Of a stretch of DNA of 64,000 nucleotides, positions 1-10,115 are shown piece by piece. Location: positions 1,364,001 to 1,428,000 of the forward strand of contig JAPVLO010000277.1 in NCBI GenBank assembly GCA_027257055.1. The letters are read 5' to 3'. The position numbers and the translations under genes were made by a program. Below the pieces are notes generated by a model that saw only the letters and a program-made list of their open reading frames with translations, was not told the origin of the DNA and made no database searches. Each line of letters begins with the position of its first letter. The stretch's first letter is position 1. This stretch comes from Cephalopachus bancanus. Lineage: Eukaryota; Chordata; Mammalia; Primates; Tarsiidae.

Positions 1-159
1 CAGAGGTATAGACAGCAGAACAGGGAGGGGAACAGAGGGACCCAAAGAGACCTTTGTGTAGGTGGAAACGCATGCATGCCAACGAGCACTGTGAGTCACC
101 AGGGATAGAGTAAGCCAGCCGATACGTGGTGCTGGGACAGTTGTTTTTTTTAATATGGA

Positions 160-290
160 AAAAGCATAAAACTGTACCCTTACCTCGCAACCGTTCTCAA
201 GTAGAATCCAAATTGATTAAAGGCAAGAATTAAAACTTTTAGAACTAAGCAAAAAGTAATATCTTTAGGATAAAAATATGTATTAAATTG
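160..290 (+). repeat. Possible short L1 ORF2-derived fragment
   Basis: A stretch reading 'aaaactgtacccttacctc', followed by A-rich sequence with 'gattaaaggc', resembles a diverged piece of the LINE-1 ORF2 3' region in sense orientation. It is short and decayed, so this is a weak call. Confidence 0.35.
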
Positions 291-696
291 GCAAATAACC
301 CATTTTTTCTCAAGGAGTTGAAATGCCTCCTCTGTCACAGACTAAATTCCCACTTATTCATGGGTCTATTTCTGAACTCATTTTGTCTGTTCCTGCATAA
401 AGCTACTCATAATAATGACACAGTTTAATTTCTTCTTTTCGAGGTCTTCTTTGCTCTTCTTTCTCATTGTTTTGGTAACACTTGAGATTAATTATGACAA
501 GTTAAGAACTCCGGTATTGTTTTTACAGGCATTGAATTTAAATTCACACATAATTTTTGGAGAATTGGCACTGAGTTTTTTGTGTATTTCAGTTCTATTA
601 TTAGTTCTCATGGCTTTTCAGTTATCTTAGATTTCCCTGAAAGACAAAGGTATCGTCTTTTATCCCTTTTCCCTAAATACAAAGATGTTGCATTAC
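291..696. other. AT-rich sequence, nothing recognised
   Basis: This is AT-rich sequence before the first Alu. A 71-codon open frame at 415-630 encodes a hydrophobic peptide, but codon use is AT-rich and there is no splice or start context. I see no supportable gene or repeat name here. Confidence 0.5.
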
Positions 697-990
697 TTTT
701 TTTTTTTTTTTTTTTTGAGTAGGAATCTCACTCTGTCACCCAGACTGGAGTGCAGCGGCCGCTCCCGGACACCGCAGCCTCGACCTGCTGGGCTCCGGTG
801 GTCCTTCTGCTTCAGCCTTCCAAGTAGCCGGAATTACAGGCATGCGCTACCACGCCTGGCTGATTTTTCGATTTATTGAAGAGATAAGGTCTCGCTGCCC
901 GGGCGGGTCTCGAACCCGCGGGCTCAGGCAATCCACTCACCTCAGCCTCCCAAAGGCACGGGATTACAGGCTGAGCCACCAAGCCCGGCT
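697..990 (-). repeat. Alu SINE, full length, young lineage type
   Basis: An oligo-T run (the A-tail on the other strand) is followed by the reverse complement of a dimeric Alu, ending in the Alu 5' end 'aagcccggct'. It carries the bases diagnostic of the younger Alu group in this window: 'gatttattg' in the linker and 'ggctcaggcaatccac' in the left arm. A 7-base TACTTTT at 694-700 and 990-996 could be the target-site duplication, but it overlaps the tail. Confidence 0.95.
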
Positions 991-1434
991 ACTTTTGTTT
1001 TTTTATATTACACTGGCTAACTTTCCCAAAATAAAGTTAAAGAATATCAGTGTTAGCAGTCATCTCTGACTTCTCCTGAACTTGGCTGCGTATGGGTTTG
1101 CAAAAGCTATCTAGGAATGTTTTCTTTTCTGTAGGCTACAAGAAGCTTTTATAGAAAAGTCACTGAATTCTATCGAATGTCTTTTAAAGCACTTCTCAGA
1201 ACAGGCCACAATTATTTTTCTACCTTGACTTACCGATGTGCTAAGTTGCACTAACGTGTTTCTTCATGTTGAATTCTGCTTTCATTGTGGGACGAACCCT
1301 GCTCAATCACAAAATGTTAAATATCCTATTTGACTCAAATTGCTCATTTTTTGAGTATTTTTGCTTCTAGGTTGATCCGCCAAATTTATCTGTAGTTTGT
1401 GTGTCACCATTTATTTCTTAATAAAACTCAAAAC
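991..1434. other. AT-rich sequence, nothing recognised
   Basis: This is AT-rich DNA without a long open frame or a repeat I can name. Confidence 0.4.
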
Positions 1435-1625
1435 TTTCTACGAAAATAACATGTGCTTGTTATTTAAAAAATCATAAATATAGGAAATTATAAAGAAAAA
1501 AATTTCTGCAAACTCCAAAATCCAGAGGCAACCTCTACTAATATTTTGGTATTATGCCTTCTTAGTCTTTTTTTCTGGGGGGTGTGCACATTTTAAAATT
1601 TGTTTACAGAATTGAAATCAGTATG
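1435..1625 (-). repeat. Ancient mammalian repeat fragment (old L1M-like 3' region)
   Basis: Signatures are 'acatgtgcttgttatttaaaaa', broken here by small changes, then 'gcaacctctactaatattttgg' and 'cttagtctttttt'. These follow the order of a well-known mammalian medium-repeat that contains 'ataaccactgttaacattttgg' and 'ccagtcttttttctatgcat'. A second member lies at 58650-58920. Family membership is confident; the exact name is not. Confidence 0.5.
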
Positions 1626-1639
1626 GAGCAGGGCTTAAA

Positions 1640-1880
1640 ATGGAGTGTTCAAAGTGAAACAGCTCTGAATTCAAACCCCGATGTTACCATTTATAACCTA
1701 CATCACATCTGCCAGCTTCCTGGATATCTTTATGTTGCATTTTCCCAGTCAGTAAAGCTGAGATAAGAAGAGCAGCTACCTCACAGGGCTGCTGAGAGAA
1801 TTAGAAAATGTAAATGAGGTCCTTAGTGTGGTGCCTGGCACAGAGGACACTACATAGCACAGGTGACAACGATTTATTAT
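1640..1880 (+). repeat. MIR SINE
   Basis: MIR landmarks appear in order: a decayed tRNA-like head with 'tctgaattcaaacccc', the core 'cagtcagtaaagctgagataa', 'ctacctcacagggctgctgagagaatta', and the 3' piece 'gtgcctggcacagag' ahead of 'gatttattatgctg'. It is an old, diverged copy in sense orientation. Confidence 0.85.
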
Positions 1881-1985
1881 GCTGTTCATCAACTTTCATA
1901 TTCCTCTTAGCACTTAATACTATTTACCATAAACCTTTTGTATCATTCAAACTTAGAAGTGCCATCTTTGAAATTTCTCTACTAC

Positions 1986-1990
<5 letters not shown>

Positions 1991-2032
<42 letters not shown>
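1991..2032 (+). repeat. (TG)21 microsatellite
   Basis: About 42 bases of uninterrupted TG dinucleotides. The 'cvcvcv' open frame crossing it is an artefact of the repeat. Confidence 0.98.
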
Positions 2033-2033
<1 letters not shown>

Positions 2034-2289
2034 CTTCATCTAATATTTGTGTATAAAATGTTGTCTACATTTCAGATTTTTTTTCCCTTTGTGTAGACGC
2101 TCAAGAAAAATTGCTTCGGACCCATTGCAGGGGACTGTTTCAGGCTTCCTGATCTAGACTGCCAAATGGCTTTCCTGAAAGGCTGTGACGCTGACGACGC
2201 CCAGCAGCCTCACACGACAGCACCGAGGTCCTCCAGCACCCAGGGGAACCAGGGACGGTTTGGTTCCTCCCTATGACGGACCTCTTATC

Positions 2290-2960
2290 CCCCCCAGCGA
2301 GTACTTTTGAGCCAGACCCTGTGCCAGCTGGGGGTTAGGGTGGGGCCCGCTCCCACTCTGACGCTCATGTTCAAGTGGCCCCGGGGAGGGCAGGCCGACG
2401 GCCGACAAGCAAACTGAACAGCCAGTGACGTCCAGGAGGGGCCCGTGCCGTGAAGGAAGCCAAACAGGATGACGGGAAGCAATCACGGCCCAGACCTGGG
2501 CTCCTGGGGACAAGAGCCCTGCCGGGGTCTGAATGGCTCGGAGAGGCTTTGGGAAGGTCTCCAAGGGCAGAGGGAAAGGCAAGAGAGAAGGCAGGCCCCA
2601 GGAGGGCATGGCTTGGCATGTCCCAAGAGCAGGAGGAAGCTCTGTGTGCCTGGAGCCAGCAGCCAGGGCAGAGCCAGAGCCAGAGACGGGCCAGGGAAGG
2701 AGCTGGGATTTCTTTCAAAATGCCATGTCCAGCCATTGGATGGTTTTCAGCAGGGGCTGACTTGGCTTTTCAAAAGATCACTGTGGCTGCTGTGCGGAGA
2801 AAAGGTCGTGGGGTGCCAGCTGGGAGCGGGGATCCTATGTGGGAGGCTGCTACCGGAGGCCGGGGAGAGGAGGCCGGGAGAGGAGGCCGGGGAGAGGAGG
2901 CTGTGGCCGGGACGAGGGCGTTGTCCGTGAAAACGGGGGAAGTGGGTGGAAGCGGTGAGA
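2290..2960 (-). repeat. L2 LINE 3' fragment
   Basis: Read on the plus strand this shows the reverse-complement L2 order: 'gccagaccctgtgccagctggggg', much later 'ggttttcagcaggggctgac' and 'agatcactgtggctgctgtg'. These match the L2 phrases for a decayed reverse transcriptase tail. The 112-177 codon open frames on both strands here are by-products of GC-rich L2 sequence and not genes. Confidence 0.65.
2855..2904 (+). repeat. 14-bp GC-rich tandem repeat
   Basis: About 3.5 copies of GGAGGCCGGGGAGA (the second copy is 13 bp) sit inside the L2 fragment. The purine strand is G-rich. Confidence 0.85.
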
Positions 2961-3210
2961 TACCAACGACAGCACGACAGTGACCTTCAGAGGTGGGGGG
3001 GGAGAGAGACACCCCTCAAGCCTCCAGAATCTTCTGCCACCCCCCAACTCCCCTGCTGCAGGGTGTCTGTGTTCAGCATCAGAGTCCAGTATCCAGCAGG
3101 TGGTTACAGGTGTTTTCTAAAAAACTGAATGCATGGAAGAAACTCAAAGAAAGAATCCTCGGATGGGAAACCTACGCTCTGACTATACCCACTGTCTAAA
3201 GAGCAGTCAA

Positions 3211-3830
3211 GGCCAGGTGCGGGAGCTCATGCCTGTAATCCCAGGCTTTTGGGAGGCTGAGGCAGGGGGACCACTTGAGGACAGGGGTTTGAGACCAGCC
3301 AGGGCAACGTAGTGAGACCTTGTCTCCACACAAACAAAAAATATATATATATATTTTTAAATCAGGCAGGGCTGGGCGTGGTGGCTCAGCCTGTCATCCC
3401 AGCACTTTGGGAGGCAGAGGCAAGAGGATTGCCTGAGCCTGTGGGTTCGAGACCAGCCTGGGCAGCTTGATGAGACCTCGTCTCTACAATAAATCACAAA
3501 AACTAGCCGGACGTGGTGGCGTGCATCTGTAGTTTCAGCTATTTGGAAGGGTGAGGCAGAAGGATCGCCTGAGCCCAGCAAGTCGAGGCTGCAGTGGCCA
3601 CGAGCGGCGTGCCACTGCACTCCAGCCTGGGTGACAGAGAGTGAGACTCCAACTCAAAAAAAAAATTAGGTGGGCATGGTGACACACACTTGCCCTAGTT
3701 ACTTGGGAGCCTATGGCAGGAGGATCACTTGAGCCCAGGAGTTTGAGGCTGCAGTGAGCTGTGATCACACCACTGCACTCCGGCCTGGGAGCCAGAGCAA
3801 GACTCTGTGTCAAAGGGAAAAAAAAAGAAA
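3211..3830 (+). repeat. Older AluJ-like element split by a younger Alu
   Basis: The left arm runs from 3211 to about 3340, followed by an A/T-rich linker with (AT)n. The right arm resumes at about 3663 with 'attaggtgggcatggtgac' and ends in an A-tail near 3830. Between the two halves lies a complete Alu (3371-3662). The diverged arms are of the old AluJ kind. Confidence 0.9.
3371..3662 (+). repeat. Alu SINE nested inside an older Alu
   Basis: A full dimeric Alu of the younger lineage ('ggctcagcctgtcatccc', 'acaataaatcacaaaaac', 'ggcagaaggatcgcctgag'). Flanking 'aaatcagg' and 'aaattagg' look like a target-site duplication in the A-rich linker of the host Alu, with one mismatch. Confidence 0.92.
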
Positions 3831-4999
3831 TCAAGGTGGTGTCTTACTTTAGCTGGCTGGTGCATGAATGTGAGAGTTTGTGCCCTGTGGGTAAAGACCC
3901 CCCAATGCCCGTGTGAAACCCAAGGCTGCTCTATGTGGGCTGCCAGCACACCCAAGACCCGGGAGAACCGGATTCTCTACCCGACTCACCCATCTCCCTG
4001 CTGTGCAGCTCTCCTTCACCCTCCCCGCTCCCAGCCTCCGTCTCCTCCTTCTGCAGAGTGAGCTCTGAGGCGCCAGCCTCTGTGGCGGGCCCTGAGAGTG
4101 AGTTATCAGAGCAAGTCCGGCTCGAATCTCACTCCAATGACACCTCCTGGAGCCCCCGCCCCCCTCCCCCTTGGCATGGGGCTGAGCTGCTCTCCACGCT
4201 ACCGGGAAGACGTACTTCTCTGACTTTCCAGAAGGCCATCCCACCTCTGAGAGATGACCGGGGACTCAGGTTCAAATTGGCCGGGGCCTGGGGGCAGGGG
4301 ATCCCTCCCATGACAGGACTGAGAGCTCAGCTGCACAGCAGGCAGCCGGTCTCCGGGGCAGCTGCCCTGGCTGTGTCCAGCAGCCGGAAGGTCTCTGTGT
4401 GGCCGGGAAGGCAGGAGGGGCTCCAGGAGCGGAGGGGTCCCCTGCCTTGTCATGGGCGGGGCAGCCGTCTCCTGCTCCCAGAGGTGCTGCTCACGCCCAC
4501 ACACCCAAGAAGAGCTCTCCTGCTCAAACATCACCGAAAGCAGGCGAGGCCCAAGGAGGGAGGCTGGAGCTGCAGCAGCCAGGGGCGCTAGGAGCCGGGC
4601 AGCCTCTGGGGCGTCCAGGTGTGCTTGGAGGCTGGGATGCGTGTGACACTCATGTGAGAAAGAGGTCACAGAAAGCGGCGGATACAGTTCAGAGAATCAG
4701 GGGATAACATCACTGTTGATCTTGTCACTTGGACGTCTGGTGAACGTCTCAGACCTAAGACGGCCAGAGCCTGCTAGTCTCAAGCCTTTCTCCGTCCCTG
4801 CAAATGGCGGCTCCATCTTCTACGCCTCGGGCTCTGTCTCCTCTGTGCTCCACACACAACCGCACTTCACAGACACATGTACTAACGTCTGTTGGCTCTG
4901 CCATCAGCCCACAGCCAGAGGCCGAGCATGCGTCCCCTGTCTTGGGGGCCTAAGCCCAGTCCCGGCTACCTTCACTCTCCGGGAGGCTCGCAGCAGCTC
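3831..4999. other. GC-rich unassigned sequence
   Basis: This is GC-rich DNA with long chance frames on both strands, the longest being 218 codons at 3935-4591. The predicted peptides are low in composition order (Ser/Pro/Arg/Gly-rich) and compete equally on opposite strands, with no splice structure. No gene is supported. Confidence 0.45.
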
Positions 5000-5145
5000 C
5001 CAACCGATCTCTGCTCTCCCCTGCCCTCCCACCGACCTGTCCCCAAAGGCAGCCTACATGTGATCCTGTGTAGGTCACATCACGGCATTTCCCAGCTCAG
5101 AACCCTCCAGGGGCTCCTGCCTCACTCACTGTAAAATTCACAGTC
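5000..5145 (+). repeat. L2 LINE fragment
   Basis: It contains the L2 sense-strand order 'ggtcacatcacggcat', 'cagctcagaaccctccag' and 'ctcactcactgtaaaattc', equivalent to the L2 stretch encoding the end of the reverse transcriptase. It joins directly to an L1 tail at 5146. Confidence 0.65.
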
Positions 5146-5580
5146 CTGTATGGAGGTTTCTCAGTTAAACACAGAATTACCATGTGGTCCAGCGGGTCCA
5201 CTTCTGGTGTGGACCCCCAAACGACTGAGAGCAGGAACTTGGACGGGCACTGGGACGACGTGTGTGTAGCAGGGTCGTTCACGATAGCTAAGACGTGTGG
5301 AAGCAACCCAACTGTCCACGGGCAGCTGATTGGACAGACAAGATGTGGCGTATCTGTGTAATGGGATGCTATTCTGTCTTTAAAAGGAGGGGAACTCTGA
5401 CCCATGCTACAACATGGATGAAACTTGGGGACACTGTGCTAAGTGAAATAAACCCGTCACAAAAGGACAAACACTGCATGATTCCATTTACAAGAGATCC
5501 CTAGAAGCGTCTGATTCATAGTGACAGAAAGTAGAATGGTAGGTCTCAGGGGCTGAGGTGGGAGTGGGAGGGGGTGTTTT
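5146..5580 (+). repeat. Old L1 3' end (ORF2 C-terminus)
   Basis: Sense-strand L1 signatures: 'ggaagcaacccaactgtcc', 'aatgggatgctattctgtc', 'acaacatggatgaaactt', 'gctaagtgaaataaaccc' and 'tgcatgattccatttac'. The frame is broken by many changes, so it is a dead 5'-truncated copy. Confidence 0.85.
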
Positions 5581-5591
5581 TTTGTTCTTGC

Positions 5592-5889
5592 TTTTTTTTG
5601 AGTTGGAGTCTCACTCTGTCGCCCAGACTGGAGTGCAGTGGCCGCTCCCGGCCACCGCAGCCTTGACCTGCTGGGCTCCAGCGATCCTTCCGAGTAGCTG
5701 GAACTCAGCCTTCCGAGTAGCTGGAACTACAGGCACATGCTATCATGCCCGGCTGATTTTTTATTTATTGTAGAGACGAGGTCTCGCCAAGTTGCCCAGG
5801 GGGCGGTCTCGAACCTGCGGGCTCAGGCAATCCATTCACCTTGGTCTCCCAAAGTGCTGAGATTACAGACTGAGCCACCGAGCCCGGCC
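5592..5889 (-). repeat. Alu SINE with an internal 23-bp duplication
   Basis: Reverse complement of a young-lineage Alu, from the T-run to 'gagcccggcct'. A segment starting CCTTCCGAGTAGCTGGAACT occurs at 5686 and again at 5709, so a piece of the right arm is duplicated or converted. Confidence 0.93.
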
Positions 5890-5907
5890 TCGAGAAGGGG
5901 TATTTTG

Positions 5908-6010
5908 ATGCTGTTTTAGTTTACTAGGGCTGCTATAACAAAGTAGCACAGACCAAGTCGTTTGCACAATGGACACTTATTTGTCATAATTCTAGAGACT
6001 GGAAAATGGG
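5908..6010 (-). repeat. MLT1/MaLR-type LTR 3' end fragment
   Basis: The plus strand reads 'tttagtttactagggctgct', 'ataacaaagtagcacagacc' and 'cataattctagagactgg', the reverse complement of the conserved 3' end of mammalian MaLR LTRs. Only the last ~100 bp is recognisable. This is an ancient endogenous retroviral relic without coding capacity. Confidence 0.75.
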
Positions 6011-6284
6011 AGAAATTATACAGGATCTGCTGGATTATCTTCCTCTCAATAGATCCTCCGTAAATGGTCCTTGAGTAAGTCAGGAAGGTCCTTGGGAAGC
6101 GACAGCAATAGGGAAGTGGCTGTCCTTCTGAACTGTGTCCGGACCACGAGGGGAAGGGCAGCCCGAGCCCCGTCCCTGCAGCCTCAGGCACTGTGTGTGG
6201 CCTCTGTGCTGTGCTGTGTGGTCCGAGGGCGGCCACCACAGTGTTGTTGAGCTTTTTTGTTACTGTGACCATGATGAGAAACAC

Positions 6285-6690
6285 ATCAGCCCCAGAGATG
6301 CTCCCCATTCTACTTCTGTCTCCTCGAATTTGACTACTCAAGGTTCATCCATGTGGCCTGCTCGTGGACTGGTGGAGTCATACAGAATTTGTCCTTCGTG
6401 TCTGGATTTTTATCTTAGCATAATGTCTTCGAGGTCCATTCATGTTGTAGCATGTGTCAGAATTTCCTTCCTTGTGAAAGATGAACAGCATTCTGTTGTG
6501 TGAACAGACTGCTTTCTGTGTATCCATTCATCCATCCACGAACCCTGGGTATGTCTGCAATATGAAACATTCCAGGTGCAGGCCCAGGAAGTCGAGGCTG
6601 TGGTGAGACACGGCTGTGCCACTGCACTCCAGCCTACGCGACAGAGTGAAAGCCTTCCCCAAAAGGAAAAAATTCCAGGTACACATGTAC
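6285..6690 (-). repeat. L1 3' end fragment, antisense, interrupted
   Basis: The antisense L1 order is 'ttcatccatgtggcctgctc', 'agcataatgtcttcgaggtc', 'cattcatgttgtagcatg' and 'gtatccattcatccatcc', the mirror of the L1 ORF2 C-terminal region. A short Alu piece interrupts it at 6578-6671. Confidence 0.75.
6578..6671 (+). repeat. 5'-truncated Alu (right-arm remnant) with target-site duplication
   Basis: Ninety-four bases of Alu right arm ('cccaggaagtcgaggctg', 'gccactgcactccagcct') end in a short A-rich tail. The 9-base ATTCCAGGT lies immediately before (6569-6577) and after (6672-6680), so this is an original 5'-truncated insertion, not a later deletion. Confidence 0.88.
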
Positions 6691-7221
6691 ACGCGCATCC
6701 ATCCTCCACACTGAGAAAACAAAACAAACCTCACTAAAACTTTTTGACCCCAACCTCAAGCAATGCCTGTGGGTGCTTTCCACTTTATAGATTTTGTTTT
6801 TACAAGGCTCGTGACGGCCCACGAACTCGATTTCATGAACAACTGGAGCTCGTGGGTCCCCACAGGAAACCCCTGCTCTGAAGAACCCAGGCAGGAAAGA
6901 AGCCGCACGGAGAAGCCATGTCCCACCTATGACGTGCCACGTGTGACTCACCACAGATGACACAAGCGGAATGAACTGTTAGCGACCACAGTTTTTCTCT
7001 GAGGAAAAACTATAAATGCTTGCACGATATCAGAAGAAACAAAATCTGAAAATTAAGGAGGTAGTGACCGGTCTAAAGAGACAGAAAAAGAAGGAAGTCA
7101 CAGAGAATGGAAGGGAGGAGAAAATGAAGGCAGATGCACAGATTAGGACCACAGAGAACAAAGACGGCAAAGAGAGGGAGAGAATGCCCTGAGAAAGACG
7201 CAGAGAACTAGAGGGGGAAGA
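6690..7221. other. Unassigned sequence
   Basis: Mixed composition with a purine-rich stretch (7080-7215) next to the following Alu. I see no gene or nameable repeat. Confidence 0.4.
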
Positions 7222-7520
7222 GGCCGGGCGCGATGGCTCACACTTGTAATCCCGGCATTTTGGGAGGCCGAGGCGGGAGGATCGCTTGAGCCCAGGAGTG
7301 GAAGACCAGCCTGGGCAACATAGCAAGGCCTCATCTCGACAAAAATTCAAAAAACTGGCCAAGTGTGGTGGTGTATGCCTATAGTCCCAGCTACTTGGGA
7401 GACTGAGAGAGGAGGATCGTCTGAGCCCAGGAAGTTGAGACTGTGGCAAGCCATGATCATGCCACTGCGCTCCAACTTAAGCGACAGAGCAAGACTCCGA
7501 CTCAACAAATAAATAAGTAT
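7222..7520 (+). repeat. Alu SINE, AluJ-like
   Basis: A complete dimer beginning 'ggccgggcgcgatggctcac', with a 'gggcaacatagcaaggcctc' left arm typical of old AluJ copies. The A-tail has become (AAAT)n-like. Confidence 0.95.
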
Positions 7521-7609
7521 ATAAATGGGGAGAAGGGGAGACCTACAGGTGCTGGCTGCTTACTTCGTCCCAGGGGTTCTGCCAGGTTCTGGGAACTTGG
7601 GGTGAAACT

Positions 7610-7815
7610 CCTGACATGTCCCTGGCCTGGTGCACTCCCTCGCACCTCCCACATGAGCCTCACAACGTCCCAGGAGGCAGACTCGAAGGCCCCACTGTAC
7701 AAACAAGCAAATGAAGACTGACAGAGGCCAGGTCTGCCCATGGTCCCTCGGCCAGGAGCGGAGGCAAGCAAGACACAAGCCCAGGCCGTCCGGGCTTCCA
7801 CAGCCCGTCTTCCTT
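7610..7815 (-). repeat. MIR SINE
   Basis: The plus strand shows the antisense MIR order: 'gagcctcacaacgtcccagg', 'ccactgtacaaacaagcaaat', 'gaagactgacagaggccagg' and 'tccgggcttccacagccc'. Confidence 0.7.
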
Positions 7816-7819
7816 CTCC

Positions 7820-9030
7820 CGCCGTGGCACCTCCCCCACCCTGGGAAGGGCCCCCCACCTGAGAGTTTCTGTCGCATGGCACTTGTGGACAAAACAGGGC
7901 AAAACCCTGCAGACCCTTCATGCGCAGACTGTGGGTGTTTGCAGTGACTGCTGGGCCCGTATGGGGGAACAGAGGAAGGATTCCCAGAGGAGACGCGTGC
8001 TGAAGGAGAGCGTGGGGAGGGCTCCAGGGGAGGCGGAGGCCCTGGCATGAGAGCTGGCCGGGAATAGCAAGGGCTGAGGCCAGCGAGTCCCAGGTCCAGA
8101 GCAGGCATAGTTCGCTGGCAGGTTGCACTGGAAGCCATCCGGGCTCCCCATATGATACAGAACATCGGAGGCAGGGCCAGGAATCTGTGTTTATGAACCT
8201 CCGCCCACACACACATCCACACACACACACTGATGCTCCACCAGGGCTGGAACAGAGGTCCTTCCTGGACCTGGGCTGGAGAGCCCCGCTGTATGGGCGC
8301 GTTCGCCAGCAGCCTGCCAGGAGGTGGGTGGCCGTCCAGCCAGGAGGCTCACAGGCTACACTAGCGCAGGTGGGAGAGTGCAGTCAGAGAAGGCCTGCAG
8401 TGGCGGGAGCAGCATCTCGCCACAAGGTCGCTCACACCCCCAGCCTCACCAGGCCCGTCCCACCCCACCGCTCGCTCGGAGCTCGGCGCTCATGACGGGC
8501 CCTTAGCGCTGCCCTTACGAGGCTTGGGGGACCTGGGGTGGCTTGCCGGGCCTCAGACATCCTGGGGAGGCCATTGCAAGGCTGGGGCCTGCAGCGCCCA
8601 CACATGCTGTCCTCATGCCCGGCGTTCTGCTGTTATGACTATGTCAACTGCACGAGGCCATCACCAGCCTCGGCTGTGCCCCAGGACCCCTGGGACCCCC
8701 GGGACCCCCGGGACCGGCGTGCTCTGCTGAGGCTCAAGGTCAGGTGCAAAGCCAGGTGGTGGGCATTGAGGGGCGGGATCACGGAGAATGATAAAACAAG
8801 AAAAGTAAGTCTCTTATCAAGGACCAAAAGAACTTCAAGAGACTCTCGCTTCAGCCTTTGTTGAAGAGAGAATGAATTCCTTTAGAAAGGCAACCATGTA
8901 ATATTGTCCAAAAATCCTTAAAAGTGAGTCATCTGAACTCATCTGTTACAAGATAAAGATAAAAAAGCCAAAAGTGCTTTTACGAAAGCAAGTTCTTAAG
9001 CAACTTCATATCATATGATTCGAAAGACAT
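7820..9030. other. GC-rich unassigned sequence with a small GGGACCCCC repeat
   Basis: Opposing long chance frames (222-242 codons on the minus strand, 7502-8230) cross an Alu tail and a MIR, so they are not genes. A short (CA)-rich patch lies at 8204-8231, and GGGACCCCC-type repeats occur at 8686-8716. Nothing else is recognised. Confidence 0.4.
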
Positions 9031-9039
9031 AAGTTACCC

Positions 9040-9310
9040 GGAATAGTACCCTGCACATAGTAAGCACTCAATAAATGCTAGTTGCTGTTATGACAGCATG
9101 GCATAATAATATCACAGTCACCCCAAATAATCAAGACATAATTATATTAGTGTATTTAGAAGCCTATGTGACTTGGGACAAAAGTTTTACATCTCTCTGA
9201 GCCTTAGTGGTTTCATCTATAAAATGGGGTTAGAAATATGTTTTCTGCTTGTCTTACAGGATCAAATTAAATAACATAAAAATAATTTATCAAGTTTGAA
9301 GTCACATATA
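9040..9310 (+). repeat. Two adjacent MIR/L2-tail fragments
   Basis: A 3' tail 'tagtaccctgcacatagtaa', 'gcactcaataaatgctag' (9048-9090) is followed by a MIR body: 'gtgacttgggacaaaag', 'ctgagccttagtggtttcat' and 'ctataaaatggggttag' (about 9165-9290). Confidence 0.8.
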
Positions 9311-9431
9311 AAAATCTCTGCTGAGACCAAAATTATAAAACCTTAAAGATTAGAACCATTGGTCTTTCAAGAGTACCCACATGTCAGAGTGATTTCAGGG
9401 CAGGGTTTAGAATAAGAATTTCTACTTGCTA

Positions 9432-9720
9432 GGCCGGGCTCAGTGGCTCAGCCTATAATCCCAGCACTTTGGGAGGCCGAGGCAAGTAGATTGCCTGACC
9501 CCGTCGGTTCTAGACCTGCCCGGGCAATTTGGTGAGACCTCGTCTCTACAATAAATCAAAAAAATTAGTTGGGCATGGTAGTGCGCACCTGTGGTTCCGG
9601 CTCCTTGGAAGGCTGAGGTGGAAGGATCGCTGGAGACCAGCGGGTTGATGCTGGGATGACTGTGAGTGTGCCACTGCACTCCAACCTGGGCGATGGAGTA
9701 AGACTCTGACTTCAAAAAAA
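9432..9720 (+). repeat. Alu SINE, young lineage, perfect 18-bp target-site duplication
   Basis: A full dimer starting 'ggccgggctcagtggctcag'. AAGAATTTCTACTTGCTA occurs at 9414-9431 and again at 9721-9738, directly bordering the element. The intact 18-base duplication marks this as one of the youngest insertions in the window. Confidence 0.98.
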
Positions 9721-9959
9721 AAGAATTTCTACTTGCTAATAGTGATACTTACTAGACCATATTAAGAAGTGATAAGTTCTGGAGATGAGTTAAACAAACA
9801 CCCAATACGATTTTCTTTCTTCCTGGTCAGCCTGAAGCACTAGTCTTCGTTCAAGATGGAGACCACACATCATCGACTCTGGGACACTGTACCCATCAAG
9901 TCATTCCTTCCCCTGAGCCCACAGCACTTCTTACGGACTGGTGGTGTCTGCCTTCGAAG

Positions 9960-10115
9960 CTAGCCGCCTTCTGAGCTCTTCCAGGGAAGGGACATTTTTG
10001 TTGTTGCTGTTGTTTTGTTTTTTGTCTTTGTATCTTTGGCCCCATTAGCACTTGGAACATTGCAGGGAGGCAGCCAATCTTTCTCTTTGAATGAACAAAT
10101 GAATCAATCAATCAG
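9960..10115 (+). repeat. L2/MIR-type 3' tail
   Basis: It shows the L2 3' end order: 'ccagggaagggacatttttg', 'tttgtatctttggcccc', 'tagcacttggaacattgc' and 'tgaatgaacaaatgaatc', ending in the short (AATC)-like tail. Confidence 0.65.

Noticed and set aside
2271..3012. Overlapping 80-177 codon frames on both strands
   Set aside because: They cover a decayed L2 element and a GC-rich minisatellite and are not consistent with an exon.
3935..4669. 218-codon plus frame and 156-codon minus frame
   Set aside because: They overlap in opposite directions, have no splice signals or codon bias, and no recognisable protein.
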